DNA of 6,023 bases. Origin: an uncultured Collinsella sp. GTDB taxonomy: Bacteria; Actinomycetota; Coriobacteriia; Coriobacteriales; Coriobacteriaceae. Shown one piece after another: positions 1 to 4,882 of the stretch. The stretch is taken from positions 1 to 6,023 of the forward strand of contig CAAECT010000098.1 of the NCBI GenBank assembly GCA_900754435.1, read 5' to 3'. The notes under the pieces are model-generated. The model was not told where the DNA came from. It saw only the letters and a list, made by a program, of their open reading frames with translations, and searched no databases. A program made the translations under genes and the position numbers. Numbering within the stretch: the stretch's first letter is position 1; every line of letters begins with the position of its first letter.

Positions 1-1
1 G

Positions 2-17
2 AAGGGCTTCGGCCTTT
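2..17. other. Small UUCG-loop hairpin downstream of the nucleoid-protein gene
   Basis: On the plus strand AAGGGC and GCCTTT pair around a TTCG tetraloop, giving six pairs of which one is G-U. It lies about 28 bases past the stop codon of the nucleoid-protein gene, a normal distance for a terminator. On the minus strand, however, the stem contains an A-C mismatch, and the place where a U-tract should follow is outside the window. It could be a terminator shared with a convergent neighbour, or part of a gene that continues off the left edge. I cannot decide between these. Confidence 0.2.
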
Positions 18-44
18 GCCTTCTCGCTGTAGGCGCAACGCAAC

Positions 45-1049
45 TTATCGATTCTCGATGCTACCGATATTTTTGAGCTCGATGGAGATGAGGCCGTTAG
101 GCTCATTGACGAACTCGATGTACTCGGAGTTGGAACCCATCTCGGCCGGGAAGCTGATCTCGATGCCCGTATCGGTACGAATCTTGTGATTGCGCACCGC
201 CGCGCGTTCGACCTGCTTGCGCTCCACGGGCACACGCTCAGGCACCTTCTCCTCGGTCAGTGCCGCGCGCACGCTCTCCTTGATAACCGGCTCGTCCTCA
301 AAGACCTCATCGACGATATCCCAAGGGGGCAGTTCCTCGTCATCCTCAACTTTCTCGGCAACAGCAGCCTTAACCTTGGCGAGTGCTACAGCCGTGTTGG
401 CACCGTGCTCCTCGGCGACTTCCTCGACCACACGCGTCACGGTGTCGATGACCTCCTTGCCCGATACGCCCGTGTCGCACTGCAGCAGGCCATCGGGGAT
501 AAGCATACGGTCCTCGCCGGCGATCTTGCGTTTCTTGTCCACATAGCCGATCTCCATGGTGCTCGCGCGCACGATGGCATAGCTCGGCACCTTTTGCGAG
601 GGGTTCGGCAGAATGGCGTAGTGGCGCGCGATGTCGTTGCGCACCTCCCCTTCCTCGCGGCCCACTTCGTGCATAAAGGCCTGCTTGGAGCCCAGCAGCA
701 TCACGGCAAACCAGCGGGCATCCTCATCGTCGTCAAAATCAGCCACGAGCACGTCGGTGGACTCAGCTTTCTCGGCCTTGATGAGTTCGGAAGAGATGAA
801 CTCCGCAATCTGCTGAGACAGATCCACGAACTCACGCTCACCAAAGAAATAGCCCTTGAGCTCGCCGCCGAATGCGGAGTTCTCGGCAAACGTGGCACGC
901 TTGTTATCAGCCGAGGTACGAGCGCGCCGCAGGTGCGTGGTTACGAAATTACGCACGGTGCGGCTCTCGATATCGAGCTCGCGCTGGCTCATAACGTTGA
1001 CGGCAGAGTCAAAGTCCAGGATATGCAGAATCGCGTGATTGATTTTCAT
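45..1049 (-). CDS. Nucleoid-associated protein, NdpA/YejK (37 kDa) family
   Basis: Protein of 334 residues, close to the length of E. coli YejK (about 335). Family members bind the nucleoid; their exact role is poorly known. The N-terminus MKINHAILHILDF, followed by a conserved MSQRELD stretch (residues 20-26) and a GEREFVDLSQQIAEFI segment (70-85), is typical of the family. So is the C-terminal block from about residue 290, with RTDTGIEISFP and then EFVNEPNGLISIELKNI. The linker at about 205-285 is rich in charged residues (EDDEELPP, EDEP, EEKVPERV) and probably flexible. There is no signal peptide or membrane segment, so it should be cytoplasmic. I chose the ATG at 1049 because the family begins MKINHAI and a GAACGGA element sits nine bases upstream. 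An in-frame ATG at 1058 would add MPY but lies directly against that element. The preceding gene ends 111 bases upstream, and a possible -10 box in that gap suggests its own promoter. Confidence 0.9.
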   Translation of the reverse strand: MKINHAILHILDFDSAVNVMSQRELDIESRTVRNFVTTHLRRARTSADNKRATFAENSAFGGELKGYFFGEREFVDLSQQIAEFISSELIKAEKAESTDVLVADFDDDEDARWFAVMLLGSKQAFMHEVGREEGEVRNDIARHYAILPNPSQKVPSYAIVRASTMEIGYVDKKRKIAGEDRMLIPDGLLQCDTGVSGKEVIDTVTRVVEEVAEEHGANTAVALAKVKAAVAEKVEDDEELPPWDIVDEVFEDEPVIKESVRAALTEEKVPERVPVERKQVERAAVRNHKIRTDTGIEISFPAEMGSNSEYIEFVNEPNGLISIELKNIGSIENR

Positions 1050-1087
1050 ATACGGCATTCCGTTCTAGATCGATTTCGGCACGAACC

Positions 1088-1093
1088 AGTATA
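1088..1093 (-). promoter_or_regulatory. Possible -10 box for the nucleoid-protein gene
   Basis: The minus strand reads TATACT here, five of six matches to TATAAT, about 38 bases before the chosen start codon. That leaves a short leader containing the GAACGGA ribosome-binding element. No convincing -35 box lies 16-18 bases upstream (the 17-base position reads GCGCCT) and there is no extended -10 TG. The assignment therefore rests on the hexamer and its position alone. Confidence 0.3.
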
Positions 1094-1123
1094 GCGGTCG
1101 ATCCCGCCCCAGGCGCATCGAAG

Positions 1124-1158
1124 ATTGGTGCATCGGGGACAGGTTGCTTTGCACCAAT
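1124..1158. repeat. Palindromic intergenic repeat, copy 1 (plus orientation)
   Basis: Perfect nine-base arms ATTGGTGCA and TGCACCAAT enclose a 17-base centre containing CGGGGACAGGTTGCTT. The second half (1135-1156) matches the minus strand of 2352-2373 at 20 of 22 positions, so this is one of two related elements bracketing the hydrolase-like gene. It begins two bases beyond that gene's stop codon, so the transcript would fold into a hairpin at its 3' end. No U-run follows on the minus strand (it continues CTTCG), so it is not a standard intrinsic terminator. It could stabilise the 3' end or be a member of a REP-like family spread through the genome. Confidence 0.7.
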
Positions 1159-1160
1159 GG

Positions 1161-2321
1161 TTAGCGCAGGAGCTCGGACTGCCAAGCCTCGAGCTGTTCT
1201 GCCAAGCTCTTGCCGGCAGCGGGCATGTCGATCTGGGGACGTTTGGGCAGAAGCGCACACTTAAGAATCGCAACGATAGTCTGCGAGACAAAGCGTCGCG
1301 TATCCTTGTCAAAGCCTTGCGCAGCCTGGAGCATCACGGGCAGGCTCTCGCGCAGATTCCCAGCGATATCCGCAAACCGCTCAGCACCCGTAGCCTCAAG
1401 CACGGAGAACAACGCATCTACAAAACGCTCGCGCTCGTTAGGCGACACCGCAAGCAGCATCTCGCGAATGGAGCCATCAACGTATCGAGCACCGGCGGAC
1501 AGGCGCTCACAGTACACGAAGTCGCGACCATCAACCACCCAGCTAAAGGGATTATGCTGAAGCAGGCTGAACTCGGTGCTCTCAACGATGGCATAGTCCT
1601 CCTGTGTCTCGAACATCATGCCAAAGATCGACGACCGAGGTAGCGTCTTGTCGATTCGACCGGATAGATCGGCGAAGGCGTTGCCGCTCAGAAACTCCTC
1701 GATGAAGCCCGGACCATCATGGGAATACGCCCGTTCGATTCGCTCACGGGCGACATCGGGGCACATCGCCGCACCGTACACCGCAAGGTTTCCACCCTTG
1801 GAATGACCTCCGCACAAAAGCGGCCCGTCAATCGCATCCGCCGCCTCGTCTACATAACGCGCCGCGGATTCCTGGGCCGGCACAGGACACCGGAACGCCA
1901 TGTTAAAGTCCTCTTTCCAGCCCACAATCGTGCTGTCGGTCCCCCGGAAGGCAAGATAGCTAAACCCCGCCGGAAACCGGAACGCCATGGCTGCAAACTG
2001 CTCTGTTGTCTCGGCATCACTCACGCTACGATAGCCGCAAACACGAACGCCACGGTAGCGAGGGCTTGCTGCCACAGCCTCCAACAGGGCACGGCTCCCC
2101 TCCGGATCCCACAGGTCGCCAATCATGTCTTGGTAGCACTCGGCGCGCAGCAGCTCGCGTACGTCTAGGCCCTGCCAGTTCATCAGCTCCGCCATATCAC
2201 CCGGCAAACGCAAATAGGACAACCACGCAAAGACCAGGCTATCCACCGCGCAGAACGGCCGTTCCTCAAACGGATCAAACGCCGTCTGGGCATAGGTCAA
2301 AAAATTAGGCGAATCCGACAT
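1161..2321 (-). CDS. DUF2974 (Mbeg1-like) alpha/beta-hydrolase-fold protein
   Basis: Protein of 386 residues. The nucleophile elbow GGHSKGGNLA puts a serine at about residue 174, in the lipase-type G-x-S-x-G pattern. The family blocks FRGTDSTIVGWKEDFNM (125-141), SHDGPGF (200-206, candidate acidic residue Asp202) and LQHNPFSW (254-261, candidate catalytic His256) follow in the expected order. This Ser-Asp-His set implies hydrolase chemistry, but the substrate of DUF2974 proteins is not known to me. No signal peptide or transmembrane segment is evident, so a cytoplasmic location is inferred. The ATG at 2321 is preceded by GGGAGGG with short spacing. The open frame extends to 2513, but those extra codons would cross the ldh terminator and the end of ldh and resemble nothing, so the longer start is rejected. 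The gene is bracketed by two inverted copies of a palindromic repeat and has only 60 bases between the ldh terminator and its start for a promoter. Confidence 0.88.
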   Translation of the reverse strand: MSDSPNFLTYAQTAFDPFEERPFCAVDSLVFAWLSYLRLPGDMAELMNWQGLDVRELLRAECYQDMIGDLWDPEGSRALLEAVAASPRYRGVRVCGYRSVSDAETTEQFAAMAFRFPAGFSYLAFRGTDSTIVGWKEDFNMAFRCPVPAQESAARYVDEAADAIDGPLLCGGHSKGGNLAVYGAAMCPDVARERIERAYSHDGPGFIEEFLSGNAFADLSGRIDKTLPRSSIFGMMFETQEDYAIVESTEFSLLQHNPFSWVVDGRDFVYCERLSAGARYVDGSIREMLLAVSPNERERFVDALFSVLEATGAERFADIAGNLRESLPVMLQAAQGFDKDTRRFVSQTIVAILKCALLPKRPQIDMPAAGKSLAEQLEAWQSELLR

Positions 2322-2351
2322 GGCCCTCCCATCAACTATGGTGCATTGGGG

Positions 2352-2382
2352 TGGTGCAAAGTAACCTGACCCCCTCGCACCA
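2352..2382. repeat. Palindromic intergenic repeat, copy 2 (minus orientation)
   Basis: Arms TGGTGC (2352-2357) and GCACCA (2377-2382) enclose AAAGTAACCTGACCCCCTC. The reverse complement of 2352-2373 matches 1135-1156 at 20 of 22 positions, and the outer arms are also shared, so both copies have the same structure in opposite orientation. An additional TGGTGCA lies just beside it (2339-2345). The element fills half of the 60-base gap before the hydrolase-like gene and ends where the U-tract of the ldh terminator begins. Any promoter of the downstream gene must therefore overlap or contain it. Confidence 0.68.
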
Positions 2383-2417
2383 AAAAGGCGCCCGGACCGT
2401 GTGGCCCGGACGCCTTT
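2382..2417 (-). terminator. Rho-independent terminator of ldh
   Basis: On the minus strand the arms AAAGGCG and CGCCTTT pair over seven bases. The stem continues past one mismatch into a four-pair CCGG/CCGG segment, then past another mismatch into two more pairs closing a four-base loop. The 3' arm runs directly into a minus-strand run of five T (2386-2382). It begins 31 bases after the ldh stop codon. The plus strand has only three T followed by CATT, so the signal points towards terminating ldh transcription. Confidence 0.85.
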
Positions 2418-2448
2418 CATTGTAGCCTGTTGCCCAAAAAAGCTTGGT

Positions 2449-3399
2449 TTAGCAGGAAAAATCGACGCTGTCGATGATGTCCTTGAGGGCCTTGGCGGAG
2501 ACGGTGAGCTCATGCTGCTCGTCTTCGTTCAGCGGCACGGGGACGCGGCAGACAACGCCGTCGCGGCCAACGACGGTCGGCATGGAGATGGCAAGATCGG
2601 ACAGGCCATACTCGCCCACCATGAGCGAGGAGACAGGCAGAACGGTCTGCTCATCGCGCATAACGGCGGTGCAGATGCGCTTGACGGCCATGGCGACGCC
2701 ATAGTAGGTGGCGTGCTTCTTCTCGATGATGGTGTAGGCGGAGTTCTTGACGTCCTCGGCGATGCGCTTCTCGGCAGCCTCATGCTCCAGATGGCCGTGA
2801 AGCTCACAGAAGGTGTTCAGCGGAACGCCGGCAACCTGAGCGCTGGACCAAGCGACAAACTCGGAGTCGCCGTGCTCGCCCATGACATAGGCCTGGACAT
2901 CGCGCGGGTCAACCTCGACGTGGGCACCAAGCATCTGCTGCAGGCGGCCGGTGTCGAGCACGGTGCCGGAACCGATGACGTGGCCCTCGGGCAGGCCGGA
3001 CATCTTGATGGCGGCGTAGGTCAGAACATCGACCGGGTTGGAGACGATGAGCAGAATGCCATCGAAGCCGGACTTCTTAATCTCGGGGATAATGGACTTA
3101 AAGATGCTGACGTTCTTGTTGACCAGGTCCAGGCGGGTCTCACCGGGCTTCTGGGCAGCGCCAGCGGTGACGACGATCATGGCGGCGTCGGCGACATCGG
3201 AATAATCGCCGGCGTAGATCTTCATCGGCTCGGCAAACGTCATGCCGTGCGCGATATCCAGGGCCTCACCCTCGGCGCGGTTCTTGTCCACGTCGATGAG
3301 GACCATCTCGGAGAACAGACCGCTCTGCATCAGCGCGAACGCCGAAGACGAACCGACGAAACCGCAGCCGACAATAGCGACCTTCTTCTCGTTAACCAT
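2449..3399 (-). CDS. ldh: L-lactate dehydrogenase
   Basis: Protein of 316 residues, normal for bacterial L-LDH, which converts pyruvate + NADH to L-lactate + NAD+ in the cytoplasm. The Rossmann motif GCGFVG is at 11-16 and Asp36 should hold the NAD ribose. The substrate loop AAQKPGETR (81-89) carries Gln83, which marks lactate rather than malate specificity (malate enzymes have Arg), and the catalytic Arg89. Asp149, substrate-binding Arg152 and catalytic His176 in GEHGDSE complete the active site; ATYYG (230-234) supplies the substrate Thr. Unusually, both residues that bind fructose-1,6-bisphosphate in activated LDHs (Arg173 and His188 in Bacillus stearothermophilus numbering) are glutamine here (Gln154, Gln169). 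The ATG at 3399 follows GGGAG by seven bases; the open frame extends to 3477, but that part crosses the leader hairpin and has no homology. A strong terminator follows. A hairpin and an operator-like palindrome precede it. Confidence 0.96.
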   Translation of the reverse strand: MVNEKKVAIVGCGFVGSSSAFALMQSGLFSEMVLIDVDKNRAEGEALDIAHGMTFAEPMKIYAGDYSDVADAAMIVVTAGAAQKPGETRLDLVNKNVSIFKSIIPEIKKSGFDGILLIVSNPVDVLTYAAIKMSGLPEGHVIGSGTVLDTGRLQQMLGAHVEVDPRDVQAYVMGEHGDSEFVAWSSAQVAGVPLNTFCELHGHLEHEAAEKRIAEDVKNSAYTIIEKKHATYYGVAMAVKRICTAVMRDEQTVLPVSSLMVGEYGLSDLAISMPTVVGRDGVVCRVPVPLNEDEQHELTVSAKALKDIIDSVDFSC

Positions 3400-3424
3400 T
3401 AGAAACTCCCATCTCACTCCACAA

Positions 3425-3457
3425 ACAAGCCGCCCGGGAACGACCCGAGCGGCTTGT
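3425..3457 (-). promoter_or_regulatory. Hairpin in the ldh leader, possible attenuator
   Basis: Arms ACAAGCCGC and GCGGCTTGT pair perfectly over nine bases, followed after one mismatch by four more pairs (CGGG/CCCG) and a five-base loop. It lies 25 bases before the ldh ATG and 14 bases before the GGGAG ribosome-binding site, so it does not cover that site. On the minus strand the 3' arm continues into a moderately U-rich TTGTTTGT, weaker than a classical U-tract. There is no room for a promoter between it and the start codon, so it must be transcribed as part of the ldh leader. It could cause partial termination, protect the 5' end of the mRNA, or end read-through from the aminotransferase. 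Confidence 0.6.
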
Positions 3458-3488
3458 CGTAATCCCAATACATCCAATCGGGACTTTG

Positions 3489-3494
3489 ATTATG
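3489..3494 (-). promoter_or_regulatory. Possible -10 box for ldh
   Basis: The minus strand reads CATAAT (five of six to TATAAT), about 90 bases before the ldh start. A transcript starting near 3482 would include the whole 3425-3457 hairpin. The -35 position is poor (around TCGATT), so this is a weak call within a 120-base stretch (3481-3600) of only about 38 percent G+C, far below the surrounding genes. Confidence 0.25.
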
Positions 3495-3560
3495 CTCCTA
3501 TTCGCAGCCAAAAATCGACCGTTTACCGAAATTGTTTGCAGAATTCGTAAAATAACTGCA

Positions 3561-3574
3561 CGAAATCGGTTTCG
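3561..3574. promoter_or_regulatory. LacI/cre-type operator-like palindrome upstream of ldh
   Basis: CGAAATCGGTTTCG is a 14-base palindrome with one mismatched pair and a central CG. It fits the general LacI-family operator pattern GAAAnCGnTTTC, to which CcpA cre sites also belong, differing from the usual TG...CA ends. A weaker relative, CGAAATTGTTTGCA, lies 34 bases away at 3527-3540 (10 of 14 matches). Both lie between the aminotransferase stop and the candidate ldh promoter. Control of ldh by a sugar-responsive LacI-family repressor is an inference; no regulator gene is present in the window. Confidence 0.35.
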
Positions 3575-3600
3575 ATATATTGACGAGCCAAAATAGCTTT

Positions 3601-4764
3601 CTAATACAGGCCCGCCTCGCGAATGGCCTCGACAGCCAAAGCGATCTGGTCGGGCGGCAAGACCAGCGCCATGCGCACGTGCCCCTCGCCCGAAGGACCA
3701 AAGCTCGCGCCCGGCGTCACCACAACGCCGGCCTTCTCCATAAGCTCCTCGCAAAACGCCATGGAATCGGTGCGGCCACCGGGAAGCTTGGCCCACACAA
3801 ACATAGAGCCATGCGCGTTGGGGCGCTCCCAGCCCAAGCCCTCAAGACCGTCGCACAGGGCATCGCGGCGCTCCTGGTACTTCAGACGCTGCGCCTCGAC
3901 CTCATCGCGCGGACCGTTCAGGCAGGCGATGGCGGCCTTCTGGATCGGGAAGAACATGCCAAAGTCGATCTGGCCGCGCAGCTTGGCAAAGGCCGAGACC
4001 ACATCCTCGCGACCGACCAAAAAGCCGATGCGGGCACCGGTGACGTTAAACGACTTGGAGAGCGAGAAGAACTCCACGCCCACCTCAAGCGCACCGGGGT
4101 ACTGCAAGAAGCTGCCGCCCGGCTCGCCGTCGAACACGATGTCGGAGTATGCGTTGTCATGGACGATCAGCAGGTCGTGCTCGCGGGCGAAAGCAATGAT
4201 CTCCTCGTAGACCTCGGGCGTGCCCACCGAGCCCACCGGGTTGGCGGGCAGCGACACGATCATATACTTGGCACGATCGGCCACCTCGGGATCGATACCC
4301 GCCACATAGGGCAGGTAATTATGCTCGGCAACCAGCGGATAGTATTCGAGCTTGGCATCGGCGATCTTGGCACCCGCCTCAAAGACCGGGTAGCACGGAT
4401 CGGGAACCAAAATAGTGTCGCCCGGATCGAGCAGGGCCAGGCCCAAATGGCCCACGCCCTCCTGCGTGCCGTTGCACGACTGCACCATGGACGGCGTAAT
4501 GCCCGAAACGCCAAAGCGACGCTCATAGTAATCGCACACGGCCTGCTTGAGTTCGGGCAGGTCGCGCAGGGCATACTTCCACATCTCGGGATCTTGGGCT
4601 GCCTGCGTGAGTGCTTCGACCACATGGTCGTACGGCTTAAAGTCGGGCGTGCCCACGCTCATGTTGTAAATGGTCTTGCCCTGAGCCTTCAGCGCGAGAA
4701 GCTTGTTATTGAGCGAGGCGAAGACCTCCGCGCCAAAGCGGTCGAGACGCTGCGATGCCTGCAT
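3601..4764 (-). CDS. Class I/II PLP-dependent aminotransferase, DapL/AlaC-like
   Basis: Protein of 387 residues, normal for the aspartate-aminotransferase fold; it moves an amino group between an amino acid and a 2-oxo acid using pyridoxal phosphate. Lys237 in SLSKSFNVTGARIGF is the PLP-binding lysine, Arg245 follows it as the usual phosphate contact, and Asp203 in HDNAYSDI should bind the pyridine nitrogen. Asn175 lies in PANPVGS, a variant of the common NNPTG. Arg364 near the C-terminus is the expected carboxylate-binding arginine. The stretches NGTQEGVGHLGLAL and DPGDTILVPDPCYPVF resemble LL-diaminopimelate aminotransferase and the related alanine/glutamate-pyruvate enzymes, so the substrate cannot be named from sequence alone. 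The ATG at 4764 is preceded by AAAGGTGG at four bases. An in-frame ATG at 4854 would add 30 residues translated through a terminator hairpin and is rejected. A neighbouring ldh would fit a pyruvate/alanine role, but only weakly. Confidence 0.92.
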   Translation of the reverse strand: MQASQRLDRFGAEVFASLNNKLLALKAQGKTIYNMSVGTPDFKPYDHVVEALTQAAQDPEMWKYALRDLPELKQAVCDYYERRFGVSGITPSMVQSCNGTQEGVGHLGLALLDPGDTILVPDPCYPVFEAGAKIADAKLEYYPLVAEHNYLPYVAGIDPEVADRAKYMIVSLPANPVGSVGTPEVYEEIIAFAREHDLLIVHDNAYSDIVFDGEPGGSFLQYPGALEVGVEFFSLSKSFNVTGARIGFLVGREDVVSAFAKLRGQIDFGMFFPIQKAAIACLNGPRDEVEAQRLKYQERRDALCDGLEGLGWERPNAHGSMFVWAKLPGGRTDSMAFCEELMEKAGVVVTPGASFGPSGEGHVRMALVLPPDQIALAVEAIREAGLY

Positions 4765-4783
4765 GGTGCCACCTTTCGATATG

Positions 4784-4814
4784 AAAAACGCGGCGCTCCG
4801 ACAAGAGCGCCGCG
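4784..4814 (-). terminator. Intrinsic terminator-type hairpin in the aminotransferase leader
   Basis: The arms CGCGGCGCTC (4789-4798) and GAGCGCCGCG (4805-4814) pair perfectly over ten bases around a six-base loop. On the minus strand the 3' arm is followed at once by five T (4788-4784). This is the best-formed terminator in the window. It lies about 70 bases past the nadE stop, so it would end the nadE transcript. It also ends only 24 bases before the aminotransferase start codon, too close for a promoter in between. The aminotransferase mRNA must therefore read through it, which suggests attenuation or controlled read-through. Confidence 0.8.
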
Positions 4815-4831
4815 CGATACGGGCCATCAGA

Positions 4832-4854
4832 TTGCAAAAGTGTAACGCTTGCAA
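4832..4854. promoter_or_regulatory. TTGCAA dyad upstream of the aminotransferase
   Basis: Two copies of the self-complementary hexamer TTGCAA lie 17 bases apart (4832-4837 and 4849-4854) and form the ends of an imperfect dyad. Between them AAGTGTAACGCTT is a second, nearly palindromic 13-base core. A possible minus-strand -10 box TACACT (4844-4839) lies inside the dyad, but I see no matching -35 box. The position, between nadE and the leader terminator, suits an operator or promoter for the aminotransferase. The regulator is unknown. Confidence 0.25.
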
Positions 4855-4882
4855 CCCCCGTATTGGTTCAATTTAGCCAACC

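Noticed and set aside
1..43. Possible minus-strand reading frame from a TTG at 43, giving LRCAYSEKAKAEAL to the left edge
   Set aside because: Only 14 codons are visible, there is no ribosome-binding site before the TTG, and the same bases form a small hairpin. Too little to call a gene.
186..1094. Plus-strand open frame (302 codons) opposite the nucleoid-protein gene
   Set aside because: Antisense shadow with a composition typical of such frames; the minus-strand product matches a known family from end to end.
2433..2447. Small CCAA/TTGG hairpin with a T6 run just after the ldh stop
   Set aside because: The stem is only four pairs and the T-run lies in the loop; the much stronger hairpin at 2382-2417 is the terminator.
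2322..2513. N-terminal extension of the DUF2974 protein to the upstream ATG at 2513
   Set aside because: The added 64 residues are read through the ldh terminator and the ldh 3' end, are Ser/Pro/Arg-rich without family similarity, and a good ribosome-binding site precedes the ATG at 2321.
2401..3402. Plus-strand open frame (333 codons) opposite ldh
   Set aside because: Same cause: codon bias of ldh keeps the opposite frame free of stops. Its start lies inside the ldh terminator hairpin.
3400..3600. Rex-type (TTGTGAA...TTCACAA) redox operator upstream of ldh
   Set aside because: Looked for because Rex often controls ldh in Gram-positive bacteria, but no acceptable match is present on either strand.
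3580..4845. Long plus-strand open frame (421 codons) opposite the aminotransferase
   Set aside because: It is the antisense shadow of a well-supported gene in G+C-rich DNA; its His/Leu/Gly/Ala-rich translation resembles no family and it has no ribosome-binding site I can support.
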